64,000 nucleotides of DNA from Streptomyces nigrescens (GTDB lineage Bacteria; Actinomycetota; Actinomycetes; Streptomycetales; Streptomycetaceae): NCBI GenBank assembly GCA_024349765.1, contig AP026074.1, positions 186,001 through 250,000 of the forward strand, read 5' to 3'. Within the stretch, counting starts at the first letter, position 1; the number at the start of each line of letters is the position of its first letter. The notes beneath the pieces were generated by a model. The model was not told the DNA's origin. It made no database searches and saw only the letters and a program-made list of their open reading frames with translations. This document shows, piece after piece, positions 25,044-33,245 of this stretch. The translations under genes were made by a program, and so were the position numbers.

Positions 25044-26276
25044 TCACCGATAGGCCGGTGGCGGTGAGGCGGCGGCGATCAGGTGGTCGACGACATCCGG
25101 CAAGCTGCGTCGGCGTTGATGGGCGAGGCGTTGACGGTCGGCGCCATTGCCCACGGCCCGCAGCCGTGACCACCCGAACCGCACCAACCCGAGATCGCCG
25201 TACGCGCGCAGGGCGGGCCGGATCCACGTCAGGAGCCGGTCCACCCGAGCCCCGGCCGGGACGAGGTGGCTGGTGGGCAGGTCGACGCTCTGCCCGGACA
25301 GGCCGTCGCGGGCGGCTCGCCAGCAGGCCGCGCGCAGCAGCTCCGGCCGCGGACGCGGTGCCGGTTCTCCTGCGTCGACGGCCTTCAGTGCGGTCGCGAC
25401 CATGGCCCTGACGATGGCGGAGAACAGTACGGTCTCGTCAGCGGTGGCAGCCGCGTCGGCCACCCGGACCTCCAGGGTCGGCACATGGCTGGACGGCCGG
25501 ATGTCCCAGTACAGGCCGCCCCGGTCCATGACCGCTCCCACCTCGATGGCGCGGCCGACGAGGTCGTCGAAATGGGCCGGGGACTCGAAGTACGGCGGAG
25601 GACCGGAGATCGGCCAGCGGGCCAGGGTCATCACGCGCCAACTGGCGTAGCCGGTGTCCCTGCCGCTCCAGTACGGCGAGTTGGCCATCAGGGAGATGAG
25701 GGTGGGGACCCAGGGCCGCAGGTGGTTGCTGACCTGGAGCGCCCGGCCCAGGTCCGCGATTCCCACGTGGATGTGGCACGCGCAGGCGGTCTGCTCGTCG
25801 TCCAGGGCGCGGAACGTCGCGACGCTCTGGGCGTACCGGGGCCCCTCCGTGATGGGTGGCGGAACCGATTGCCCGAGGACGGGCGCACCGCTGGAGACCA
25901 GGCGCAGTCCCTGACGTCCGGCGGCATCGGCGACCACGGCCCGCATCGACCGGATCTGCTCCCCGAGTTCCCGTACGACGGTGTGCGGTTCAGTGCGCGC
26001 CTCCACTTGATAACACGTCAACTCCGTGCCCACCCGGTCCCCGAGTCCGGCGGAGGACGCCTGCGCCACCACCTTCTGCGCCTGCGGGCTCACTTCCCGG
26101 GTCACCGGATCGACCAGTAGGTATTCCTCCTCCACCCCCAGGGTCAGCGGGCTTGCGGCCGCTGCCGCGGTAGGGGGCCGGCCGCGGCCGACGGGGACGG
26201 GAAGGTGGCGGTTCGCTTTCGCAGGGCGGTCAGCTTCGCTCTCCACGCGCCCATAGTGCACGAGAAGGGACGGCAA
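25044..26276 (-). CDS. carboxylate-amine ligase, YbdK/GCS2 family
   Basis: Up to 410 aa. The glutamate-cysteine ligase type 2 signature begins TLGVEEEYLLVDPVTREV near residue 45, followed by the ELTCYQVEARTEPHTVVREL block, the ATP/metal region CACHIHVGI near 165 and WDIRPSSHVPTLEVRVADA near 265. Such enzymes ligate an amino acid amine to a carboxylate; YbdK itself has weak glutamate-cysteine ligase activity and the physiological substrate is generally unknown. The longest frame begins with TTG at 26276 (GGCGGAG is too close); GTG codons shortly downstream are equally possible. In this GC-rich genus mycothiol replaces glutathione, so a true GshA role is unlikely. It stands alone. Confidence 0.87.
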   Translation of the reverse strand: MPSLLVHYGRVESEADRPAKANRHLPVPVGRGRPPTAAAAASPLTLGVEEEYLLVDPVTREVSPQAQKVVAQASSAGLGDRVGTELTCYQVEARTEPHTVVRELGEQIRSMRAVVADAAGRQGLRLVSSGAPVLGQSVPPPITEGPRYAQSVATFRALDDEQTACACHIHVGIADLGRALQVSNHLRPWVPTLISLMANSPYWSGRDTGYASWRVMTLARWPISGPPPYFESPAHFDDLVGRAIEVGAVMDRGGLYWDIRPSSHVPTLEVRVADAAATADETVLFSAIVRAMVATALKAVDAGEPAPRPRPELLRAACWRAARDGLSGQSVDLPTSHLVPAGARVDRLLTWIRPALRAYGDLGLVRFGWSRLRAVGNGADRQRLAHQRRRSLPDVVDHLIAAASPPPAYR

Positions 26277-26326
26277 CTCCGCCTGGACGGACGCGAGTTA
26301 GCCATCCGCCGATATCAAGTGCCGGG

Positions 26327-27262
26327 TCATGGCGCGGGCTTGTCCGGCTCGTCGACGTCGAGTGCCGCCCTGCGGAGAGCGTTCGCCACGTGGGTGACCT
26401 GTTCGGTGGGTGGCTGCGGCAGGCGGGCCAGCAGCAGGCGGCGTTGTTCCTGGGGCCCGCCGCGGACCGGCAGGATGCGTACACCGGGCGGTGCGGCGGG
26501 GGCGAGGGAGGCGGGCACGGTGGTGAGCCCGCAACCGGCCGCCACCAGGCCGAGCTTGGCCAGCCAGTCACGTGCGGTGTGGACGATCTCGGGGCGCTCG
26601 TCCAGCCCCGGCCACACCCCCATCAGCCGGTCCTCCCCGGAGGAGGAGCTGGCGATCCAGCGCTGCCCGCGCAGGTCGGTGACATCGACGAAGTCGCCGC
26701 GGGCGAGTGGATGGGTGGCCGGCACGGCCAGACGCAGTGGGCGTTCGGTGAGGGTCTGCAGTTCCAGCGGGGGAGACTCGGCATCCGGCGGGCGGAACGG
26801 CGGCGCCGCCGCCAGCAGGGCCAGGTCCAGGCTGCCGGCGCGCAGGGCGCGCACCAGGGACGGGGTGGTGCCCTCCCGGCTGACGAGGTGGATGCCGGGG
26901 GCCGTGCGGCGCAGTGCGGTGAGGGCCCGGGGCAGCAGGACGGCTCCGGCGCTGGGGTACCAGCCGAGCCGGACCGTGCCGGCCTGCCCGGGCAGGCCCG
27001 ACAACTCGCGCGCGGTCGCGTCGATCTCGTCGAGCACGACCGTCGCCCGACGCATGACGACGCGGCCGGCCGCGGTCAGCCGTACGCCGTCACGCCTCCG
27101 CTCCAGCAGCTCCGCGCCCGCCACCCGCTCGATCGCCGCGATCTGCCGGGACACCGCCGACTGGGTGTAGCCCAGCGACGCCGCGGCCGCGGTGAACGTC
27201 CCCTGCTCGGCCACCGCGCGAAAGACGCGCAGCGCCGTCAGTGACACATCGGTGAAGTCCAT
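26327..27262 (-). CDS. LysR-family transcriptional regulator
   Basis: 311 aa, normal LysR length. The N-terminal winged helix is clear: LTALRVFRAVAEQGTFTAAA, then SLGYTQSAVSRQIAAIERVAG and LLERRRDGVRLTAAGRVV. The rest is the periplasmic-binding-like effector domain (GTVRLGWYPSAGAVLLPRAL, DLALLAAAPPF). It is divergent from an SDR gene with only 71 bases between starts, the usual arrangement for a LysR regulator and its target. The effector is unknown. Confidence 0.93.
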   Translation of the reverse strand: MDFTDVSLTALRVFRAVAEQGTFTAAAASLGYTQSAVSRQIAAIERVAGAELLERRRDGVRLTAAGRVVMRRATVVLDEIDATARELSGLPGQAGTVRLGWYPSAGAVLLPRALTALRRTAPGIHLVSREGTTPSLVRALRAGSLDLALLAAAPPFRPPDAESPPLELQTLTERPLRLAVPATHPLARGDFVDVTDLRGQRWIASSSSGEDRLMGVWPGLDERPEIVHTARDWLAKLGLVAAGCGLTTVPASLAPAAPPGVRILPVRGGPQEQRRLLLARLPQPPTEQVTHVANALRRAALDVDEPDKPAP

Positions 27263-27271
27263 GATGACTAC

Positions 27272-27286
27272 GCATACTAGCCATGC
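27272..27286. promoter_or_regulatory. LysR-type operator candidate
   Basis: GCAT-N7-ATGC is an inverted repeat of 15 bases containing CTAG at its centre, placed in the 71-base gap between the divergent LysR and SDR genes. It also satisfies the loose T-N11-A rule of LysR sites. No experimental support. Confidence 0.4.
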
Positions 27287-27333
27287 CTAACTTTCGTTGG
27301 ACTCATGGAGCGGCGGTTCCTACCGTGGCATGC

Positions 27334-28221
27334 ATGAACGCTTCTCGCATCGCCCTCGTCACGGGCGCCAACCAGGGACTCGGCCGCGCCCTCGCCGAAG
27401 GGCTGGCGGCCCGCATGAGCCCCGACGACCTGGTTCTGCTCACCGGCCGCAACCGGCAGCGCGTCGCCGATGCCGCCGCCGAGGTGGCCCACCTGCCCGG
27501 CACCCGCAGCCGGGTCCAGGGCCGGGTCCTGGACGTCACCGAAACCGACGCCGTCGAAGCCCTGGCCGGCGAGCTCCGCAGGCAGTACGGCGGCGTCGAC
27601 GTCGTGCTCTCCAATGCGGTGGCGCGGGTGCTGCCCGAGGAATCACAGGCCGCTCGCGCCGATGAGTTCATCGACGTCTCCAACACGGCCACGCATGCGA
27701 TCCTGCGTTCCTTCGGCCCCGTCCTACGCCCGGGCGGCCGGCTGCTGGTCGTGGCGAGCAGCCTCGGCACCCTCGGCCACCTCGATGCGCGACTGCACCA
27801 CCTCTTCGACGGCGCGAGCCTGGAGCAGGTCGAGTACGCCGTCGAGTCCTGGCGCAGCGCCGTCCACCACCGGACGGCGGAGGAGGCGGGCTGGCCGCGC
27901 TGGCTGAACGTGCCGTCCAAGGTGGCTCAGGTCGCCGCCGTCCGCGCGGTCGCCGCCGAACGCCGCGCAGGCGACCTCGCCGACGGAACCCTGATCGCTT
28001 CCGTGTGCCCCGGCATGGTCGACACCGCGACCTCCCGCCCCTGGTTCGGCGACTACAGCCAGGCCCAGTCACCCTCCGAAGCCGCCCGCGCCGTCCTGGA
28101 CCTGGTGTTCGCCGAGGACGTCGATCCCGCCCTCTACGGCGAGTTGGTCCGCTTCGGCAAGGCCCTGCCCTGGTACGACGGAACGCCCCCGGTGGAGCAG
28201 GACCGGATCCTCACACCCTGA
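27334..28221 (+). CDS. short-chain dehydrogenase/reductase with atypical active site
   Basis: 295 aa SDR. Cofactor motif TGANQGLGRALAEG at residues 8-21, DVT near 67, SNA in VLSNAVARVL (instead of NAG) near 90, and the Ser in LLVVASSLGTLGHLD near 135. The usual YxxxK is replaced: the aligned segment is RWLNVPSKVAQVAAVRAVA, with Asn where Tyr is expected while Lys is kept. Catalysis may therefore differ or be lost. ATG 27334 is preferred to the ATG at 27283, which would lie in the LysR operator. It is divergent from the LysR regulator, its probable controller. The substrate is unknown. Confidence 0.87.
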   Translation: MNASRIALVTGANQGLGRALAEGLAARMSPDDLVLLTGRNRQRVADAAAEVAHLPGTRSRVQGRVLDVTETDAVEALAGELRRQYGGVDVVLSNAVARVLPEESQAARADEFIDVSNTATHAILRSFGPVLRPGGRLLVVASSLGTLGHLDARLHHLFDGASLEQVEYAVESWRSAVHHRTAEEAGWPRWLNVPSKVAQVAAVRAVAAERRAGDLADGTLIASVCPGMVDTATSRPWFGDYSQAQSPSEAARAVLDLVFAEDVDPALYGELVRFGKALPWYDGTPPVEQDRILTP

Positions 28222-28292
28222 GGCGGAGCGAGGATGATGGGCCAGGCGGCAACCCGTGATCCGACTCTCCCGTACCGGAAGGTGGCCCGTTG

Positions 28293-29120
28293 ATGTCCGT
28301 ACCGAGCCTGCTAGGGGTCTTCGCCCATCCTGACGACGAGTCGTTGTCCGCGGGCGGAGTGCTCGCCCGGCATGCGGCGGCCGGAGCGCGTACCGGAGTC
28401 GTCACGGCGACCTGGGCCGCGGGCACGCAGCGTGCCGCGGAGTTGGCCGAGGCGTTGCGGATCCTGGGCGCCGGCGAGCCGCGGATGCTCGGCTTCGCCG
28501 ATGCGCGCGTCCCGCAGTCGGCGCCGGGCAGCGCGTCTTTCCTGGCGGCACCGCTCGACGACGCCGTGCGGCGGTTGGTGGCGCACCTCCGGGACTTCCG
28601 CCCGGAGGTCGTCGTCACGCACGACGCCTACGGTGGGCTGCCCGGCCACCCGGACCATGTGCACACCCACCGGGTGACCGTGCTCGCGGTCCAGGCAGCC
28701 GGGCTGGACCAGCTCTACCCGGAGGCCGGTGAACCCTGGCAGCCGAGCGCGCTCTACCTGGCCACCCACCCGCGCTCGGTGGTGCCGGCGTTCAGGGAGG
28801 TGGTGGGTGTGCGCAAGGCGGTGTACAGCGTTCCGGACGAACAGATCACCGCGGCCATCGACGTCGGCCCCTGGCTGGAGCAGAAGGTCGCGGCCGTACT
28901 GGCCCATCGCAGCGAGGTGGAGCGGGGAGCCATGCCGGGAGTGATCGCCGGGCTCCCGTCGGCCGGCAGGGAGCGGCTGTTGTCCACCGAGTGGTACATC
29001 CGCCACAGCCCCGCGTCTGCGGTGGCAGCTCAGGAACAAGGCAGCCCGGGCCCCGCGCAGTGGACGTTCTTGACCACCCACGCGGGCCCGCGACACCGCG
29101 CTGAGGGTGGGCGTCAGTAG
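28293..29120 (+). CDS. PIG-L family deacetylase (LmbE-like)
   Basis: 275 aa. The N-terminal zinc motif AHPDDE (residues 11-16 in GVFAHPDDESLSAGG) and the second ligand motif HPDH in GLPGHPDHVHTHR near 130 are intact. In actinomycetes this family includes MshB (mycothiol biosynthesis deacetylase) and Mca (mycothiol S-conjugate amidase), as well as enzymes for N-acetylsugar deacetylation in natural products. Length fits MshB/Mca, but specific residues that separate these cannot be judged here. ATG 28293 follows a TTG in frame. It is 71 bases after the SDR gene on the same strand and may be cotranscribed. Its 3' end overlaps the convergent TrmO-like gene by 7 bases. Confidence 0.9.
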   Translation: MSVPSLLGVFAHPDDESLSAGGVLARHAAAGARTGVVTATWAAGTQRAAELAEALRILGAGEPRMLGFADARVPQSAPGSASFLAAPLDDAVRRLVAHLRDFRPEVVVTHDAYGGLPGHPDHVHTHRVTVLAVQAAGLDQLYPEAGEPWQPSALYLATHPRSVVPAFREVVGVRKAVYSVPDEQITAAIDVGPWLEQKVAAVLAHRSEVERGAMPGVIAGLPSAGRERLLSTEWYIRHSPASAVAAQEQGSPGPAQWTFLTTHAGPRHRAEGGRQ

Positions 29121-29596
29121 TAGCGCCGCATGATGTCGGTGGCCCAGCCAGGTTGGCTCGTCGTGCCCTGGGGGCCGAACTCGGCCATATACGGCTTGAT
29201 GTCGAGGACGGGCGTGCCGTCGACCGCGTCCAGGCCCTGGACGTGCAGGTCGAGGCCGTCGACGCTGAGGAGCCGGCAGCGGGAGACGCCCAGGCGGTTG
29301 GGGCGGTTCTTGCCGCGCTGGGCGAAGATGCCGACCTGGGGCCAGTCCGTGTTGCCGCGGGGGTGGCGGGCTCCGGTCTCGATCTTTTCGACCGGGACCC
29401 GATCGAAGTGGTAGACGACTTCCAGATGCGAGAAGGCGTCCAAACCGGCCAGCGCATCCGGGCCGAACTGCGCCTCGTCCAGGCGGACAACGGCGCGGAC
29501 CCCGCCCCAGTCATCGTCAACGACGGTGTCCCGTCCCCCGATTACCCGCCCTATGGGCCGCGATACCACCTCGGCGAGTGTGCTGTCCTCAAGCAT
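29114..29596 (-). CDS. TsaA/TrmO-like protein (SAM-dependent tRNA N6-methyltransferase family)
   Basis: 160 aa, the TrmO beta-barrel domain: RPIGRVIGGRD at the N-terminus, the core GLDAFSHLEVVYHFDRVP, and the signature FAQRGKNRPNRLGVSRCRLL, then LDAVDGTPVLDIKPYMAEF. TrmO methylates t6A37 of tRNA-Thr in bacteria using SAM, but single-domain actinomycete versions are of uncertain substrate. Start ATG 29596 (AAGG upstream) is preferred to the longer frame at 29644. It overlaps the convergent PIG-L gene by 7 bases. Confidence 0.87.
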   Translation of the reverse strand: MLEDSTLAEVVSRPIGRVIGGRDTVVDDDWGGVRAVVRLDEAQFGPDALAGLDAFSHLEVVYHFDRVPVEKIETGARHPRGNTDWPQVGIFAQRGKNRPNRLGVSRCRLLSVDGLDLHVQGLDAVDGTPVLDIKPYMAEFGPQGTTSQPGWATDIMRRYY

Positions 29597-29729
29597 GTGC
29601 TGCGCCTTTCGTAGCAAAAAGCAGGTGAAGTAGCCACATGCCACTGGCTACCGTTGGCCGCCGTGCCGTCCCGGTCGGACACGACACCCGAGAAGACACC
29701 CGGGAAGACAATAGAGAAGGCTTGAGGCG

Positions 29730-30086
29730 ATGAGGACGCGCACCCTGAGGTTCGGCTTGTACGCGGATGAGCAGGGGCTGGCATGGGTCAGGGGACTCAT
29801 CGACGAGGCCGTGGGTTCCCGCAGCGCCAGGATCCTCGGCGAGGCCGTCCTCCACACGCTTCCCGGGAGCGGCCTCACGACCGCCGAGACGTACGACCTG
29901 CTGGCGGACCAGTGGGCCTGGGAACACCCCGGTCAGAACAGCGGAACGCGGGAAGCGGTCGAGCTGCGCGTCCAGGTGGCGTGCTCCCTGCGGACCTGGC
30001 GCGCGATCCGCAAGACGGTACTCACGACCATGTGCCCGGAAGGCACCGAACCGCACGCCTGCCGTGTGCCCTGGTTCGCCGCCTGA
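29730..30086 (+). CDS. hypothetical protein, 118 aa
   Basis: Not recognised. The sequence looks folded and helical (LAWVRGLIDEAVGSRSARIL, then TTAETYDLLADQWAWEHPGQ), with a C-terminal helix RTWRAIRKTVLTTMCPEG. No signal peptide or membrane segment. ATG 29730 is preceded by a GAAGG...GAGG purine-rich stretch. It is divergent from the TrmO-like gene and has no partner on its own strand. The 3' flank carries an 11-13 base direct repeat array. Confidence 0.68.
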   Translation: MRTRTLRFGLYADEQGLAWVRGLIDEAVGSRSARILGEAVLHTLPGSGLTTAETYDLLADQWAWEHPGQNSGTREAVELRVQVACSLRTWRAIRKTVLTTMCPEGTEPHACRVPWFAA

Positions 30087-30096
30087 GCCGTCCCAG

Positions 30097-30150
30097 GCGT
30101 CTCCGAGGCGTCTCCGAGTCGTGTCCGAGACGTGTCCGAGGCGTGGGTCG
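30097..30150. repeat. short degenerate tandem repeat after a stop codon
   Basis: The unit (G)AGGCGTCTCC or AG(T/A)CGTGTCCG is repeated about five times with a period of 11-13 bases just downstream of the 118-aa hypothetical gene. It ends near GTGGGTCGG. No hairpin potential is obvious. Confidence 0.6.
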
Positions 30151-30309
30151 GCCTCAATGTCTCGGCGAGTTGCCCGACATCTGACATCGCCCAACTGTGG
30201 AAGTAAGCGAAACGCTCACTGCCGAGCCATTCTCACGTCGACTGACTCTGCATCCGTGGGCCGGGGGGCGGTGCCGGCCCGCTGCTGTCCGAATGTTGCC
30301 CGAACTCCG

Positions 30310-30744
30310 TCAGCCTGCCGGAATTTCCTCCACCCAGGCGACCGGCTCGGCCGCTTCAGGACGGTCGATATCGCCGAAGCGGACTTCCACACGGTGTTCC
30401 GAATTCGGCATGGTGAACAGCACAGCGCGCCAGTCGGAAGGCACCTCTGGACCGCTGTGGGGGATGCTCTGGACGGCCGCCGTGGCCGGCACGTACAGGA
30501 AGTAAGTTCCCTCCCCGGTGCGTGCCGTGGCCGAGGTCAGGCGGAACAGCGCACGCCCGTCCCACGTGTCGGAGAAATTGCGCTCGGCGTTGCACAGCAC
30601 GAATGGGCCGGCCGTCGACAATGAGCAGGAGAGCGGCTGACGAGCCGGGGCGGCGGCCACGGCGGGTTCGACAGTTGCTGACACGGTCAGCAGGACGGCA
30701 AAACCAGCCACTAACAGGGACGCGCTACGGCGAAATGCACTCAT
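30310..30744 (-). CDS. secreted hypothetical protein, 144 aa
   Basis: Signal peptide: MSAFRRSASLL, a hydrophobic core (VAGFAVLLTVSATV) and cleavage expected after AVA near residue 31. The mature protein of ~113 aa has two Cys (LSCSLSTAGPFVLCNAERNF), likely a disulfide, and beta-strand-rich remainder (TYFLYVPATAAVQSI, HRVEVRFGDIDRPE). Start ATG 30744 is preceded by GGAGGAG; the longer frame is ignored. Function unknown; small extracellular beta proteins of this type occur widely in streptomycetes. Confidence 0.8.
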   Translation of the reverse strand: MSAFRRSASLLVAGFAVLLTVSATVEPAVAAAPARQPLSCSLSTAGPFVLCNAERNFSDTWDGRALFRLTSATARTGEGTYFLYVPATAAVQSIPHSGPEVPSDWRAVLFTMPNSEHRVEVRFGDIDRPEAAEPVAWVEEIPAG

Positions 30745-30981
30745 GGACGTCTCCTCCCTCAGGATGCGGAACCAAGCATGCGGGCCTAAGCATGCAGGCC
30801 TCACCCTAGGCGAGCCCCTTTACGCGTCGGCTCATTCGGGCCACCGTTTCCTTCTGCGCCGGGGCAAGAATGGCCGACGCTTTATCACGATCGTGCCGAG
30901 CCGTTGATGTCCCGTTCAATTCTCCGGCATAGAGTCGTCGTGCGTGCGTAGGGCACGCAAGGGACTGGTGGGTCCCGCAAG

Positions 30982-31018
30982 CCGTTCTGGGTGGGGCCCG
31001 TGCCCCCGCCCAGAACGG
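30982..31018 (-). terminator. stem-loop after the GlxA-type regulator gene
   Basis: CCGTTCTGGG (30982-30991) pairs with CCCAGAACGG (31009-31018), with further G/C pairing inside (GGGGC against GCCCC). It lies ~55 bases beyond the stop of the GlxA-type gene on the minus strand. A second small inverted repeat (GCGTGC/GCACGC, ~30941-30958) is next to it. No T-tract. Confidence 0.65.
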
Positions 31019-31072
31019 TTCCGGCGCGGGGCAGGGTGCACACCCGCGTCCCAGCGCCGCGCCTCGCGCCTG

Positions 31073-32098
31073 TCAGGGCCGCTCACCGGCATGCCGGAAG
31101 CGATTGCGGTACTCCGTCGGTGTCGTGTTGAGCTTGCGCCGGAATGCGCGGATCAGGGTGTCGGTCGTATGGAAGCCGCAGGCGGATGCGATGCGTTCGA
31201 GGGTGTCATCCGTGGACTCGAGTCGGTTTCGGGCCACTTCGACGCGGGCCGATTCGAGGTAGGCAGCCGGTGTCATGCCGAGTTCGGTTTTGAAGATTCG
31301 GGTCAGCTGCCGTTCGCTCACGTGGGCGTGGTCGGCGAGAACGCCGACGGTGAGAAGCTCGGCGAGGTGGCGCGTGACGTAGTGGCGGAGATCGTCCATG
31401 CGTCGCGTGGTGGAGACGGGTTCGATCGGGACGCTGAACTGGCTCTGTCCGCTGGGGCGTTTCAGATACATCACGAGCTGGCGGGCGACGCGAAGCGCGA
31501 TGGCCTCGCCGAAATCCTCGGCGACGAGGGCGAGTGAGAGATCCAGGCAGGCGGTGATGCCGGCGCCGGTCCACACATTCTGCTCGCGGATGAAGATCGG
31601 GTCGGCGTCGACCTCGATCGACGGGTGGTCGGCGGCGAGTTGCCGTGCGGTCGACCAATGGGTCGTGGCGCGCTTTCCGTCGAGCAGTCCGGCGGCCGCG
31701 AGGATATGCGCTCCCACACAAACAGAGGCGATACGCCGCGTCCGGCCGGCGAGCGCTTTCACCCACTGGACCACTGTGGGGTCGGCGAGGGCCTGAACGC
31801 GGCCCTGGTCGTCGACCTCGACCGAACCGGGAACCATCAGGGTGTCGATGCTCCTCGCCGACGCCTCCTGGAAGGTGAGGTCCGGGAGCACGCGCACCCC
31901 GGCTGAGGTGGTGACGGGGTCCATGGTTTCCGCGGCCAGCACGACGTGGTACCCCGTCGCGTCGCCCGTCTCCCGTTGCAGCAGCGCGAAGACCTCCGGG
32001 GGACCGGTGACGTCCAGCAGGTCAACGCCGTCGAAGAGGAGGACGACGATGAGTCGTTTGATGCTGCTGCTGTCGCTCAAGCTGTTCGAGCTGCTCAA
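31073..32098 (-). CDS. GlxA-family regulator (DJ-1/PfpI domain plus AraC DNA-binding domain)
   Basis: 341 aa. The N-terminal class-I glutamine-amidotransferase-like domain (residues ~12-185) begins RLIVVLLFDGVDLLDVTGPP and contains IASVCVGAHILAAAGLLDGK with the nucleophile-elbow Cys. The C-terminal AraC pair of helix-turn-helices follows (LADHAHVSERQLTRIFKTEL, then TDDTLERIASACGFHTTDTL and FRRKLNTTPTEYRNRF). The start is TTG at 32098 because GGAG lies 5 bases upstream and the longer frame (to 32293) runs through the promoter region. It is divergent from a cysteine hydrolase gene, which it probably regulates. The ligand is unknown. Confidence 0.9.
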   Translation of the reverse strand: MSSSNSLSDSSSIKRLIVVLLFDGVDLLDVTGPPEVFALLQRETGDATGYHVVLAAETMDPVTTSAGVRVLPDLTFQEASARSIDTLMVPGSVEVDDQGRVQALADPTVVQWVKALAGRTRRIASVCVGAHILAAAGLLDGKRATTHWSTARQLAADHPSIEVDADPIFIREQNVWTGAGITACLDLSLALVAEDFGEAIALRVARQLVMYLKRPSGQSQFSVPIEPVSTTRRMDDLRHYVTRHLAELLTVGVLADHAHVSERQLTRIFKTELGMTPAAYLESARVEVARNRLESTDDTLERIASACGFHTTDTLIRAFRRKLNTTPTEYRNRFRHAGERP

Positions 32099-32292
32099 GG
32101 GGTCTCCGCCGGGTCGGCAACGGTCAGGTGAGGCGAGGCAATGCGAACGAGGTGAGGTGGTGTCTGTCGATGGGGGATGTCTGAATCTGCAAGTTACATG
32201 ACATTGCCGCCATGCAGGGCGGATTCGTAGCGTGGACTGTGCCCTCGCGCGGCGGCCCCAATCTTCGACACCCACCCCGAGAAAGTGCGGCA

Positions 32293-32883
32293 ATGTCTAC
32301 GACAACTCTGCGGGAACTCAACGGATTCGATCAGACACCGGCATCGCTGTCCGGCGCGACGCTGATCCTCATCGACTACCAGAACACCTACACCCGTGGG
32401 GTGATGGAGCTGGCCGGATGGCAGGACGCCCTCGACGCCGGGGCCGCACTGCTGGCCCGAGCCCGGAATGCCGGCGCGAAGATCATCCACGTCATCAACG
32501 ACGGTGGCGAGGGAACTCCGTACGACATCCGGGCTGACATCGGCCAGATCCACCCCCGTGTGGCGCCCATCGAGGGCGAGCCCGTCGTCGTCAAGCCCAC
32601 GCCCAACGCGTTCCACGACACCGACCTGGGTGACCATGTGGACGCCGCCGGGAACAAGGACGTCATCATCGCCGGGTTCATGACCCACATGTGCGTGGTC
32701 TTCACGGCCGCCGGCGCGTTCCTGCGCGGCAACCGGCCCACCGTCGTCGCCGACGCCTGCGCGACGCGGCCCCTGCGGACGGCGGTGGCCGACGTTTCCG
32801 CCGAACAGCTCCACAACGGCGCGCTCGCAACGATCGCCGACCTGTACGGCGTCGTCGTCCCGTCCGGCTCGTCGCTGAGCTGA
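32293..32883 (+). CDS. isochorismatase-family cysteine hydrolase
   Basis: 196 aa. The catalytic triad is intact: Asp28 in LILIDYQNTY, Lys near 101 in VVVKPTPNAFHDTDL and Cys near 134 in IAGFMTHMCVVFTAAGAF. The cis-peptide region precedes the Cys as in the family. Members hydrolyse isochorismate, nicotinamide, N-carbamoyl amides or similar; the substrate here is not determined. ATG 32293 gives the normal length; its ribosome site is weak. It is divergent from the GlxA-type regulator (about 195 bases), a common pairing. Its stop lies inside a 17-bp tandem repeat. Confidence 0.9.
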   Translation: MSTTTLRELNGFDQTPASLSGATLILIDYQNTYTRGVMELAGWQDALDAGAALLARARNAGAKIIHVINDGGEGTPYDIRADIGQIHPRVAPIEGEPVVVKPTPNAFHDTDLGDHVDAAGNKDVIIAGFMTHMCVVFTAAGAFLRGNRPTVVADACATRPLRTAVADVSAEQLHNGALATIADLYGVVVPSGSSLS

Positions 32884-32942
32884 GGACGGACCTGAGCCGA
32901 GGAAGGATCTGAGCTGAGGAAGGATCTGAGCTGAGGGAGAAG
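32875..32942. repeat. 17-bp tandem repeat, four copies, across a stop codon
   Basis: CTGAGCTGAGGACGGAC, CTGAGCCGAGGAAGGAT, CTGAGCTGAGGAAGGAT and CTGAGCTGAGGGAGAAG follow one another without gaps. The first copy contains the TGA stop of the cysteine hydrolase gene, so the repeat arose by duplication of the gene's own end. Confidence 0.88.
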
Positions 32943-33240
32943 GGGCGAGGGCCGGCATCGCCCCCGTCGGTGGCCCGTCGCCTTCATGGCGGCGGGCCTC
33001 TCCACGTCCGCACACATACGGTCAGCGGTGGCAGGTGCGGGGTGAGGGTGAGGGGGCGGATCTATAGGCGCCAGATGATCGCCGGAGCGTGGCGCATGGA
33101 GCCGGAACCGGCCGGGCGAGGCGAGTGCGCCGCTCACGGGGAGCAGTGCAATTGGGGCATCGCCTCAGGTGAGTTCACCCCCACCGACGTGGACGAGCTC
33201 AGCACGCTCGTGCTCGCCCTGGGCGACGGCTCATGAGGAG
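32943..33240. other. gap without a convincing gene
   Basis: About 300 bases before the convergent TetR gene. The longest plus frame (from 32970, 88 codons) has a start of Arg/Gly-rich composition and a more protein-like tail (CNWGIASGEFTPTDVDELST), but no ribosome site and no family resemblance. I do not call it. Confidence 0.45.
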
Positions 33241-33245
33241 GGGCG

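Noticed and set aside
24677-25411. Plus-strand 244-codon frame over the FabV relic and YbdK gene
   Set aside because: Ser/Pro/Arg-rich shadow; the FabV C-terminal homology is in a different frame.
32970-33236. Small plus-strand frame of 88 codons between cysteine hydrolase and TetR genes
   Set aside because: No ribosome site; N-terminal half is shadow-like. The tail looks slightly protein-like, so it may be a relic, but evidence is too weak.
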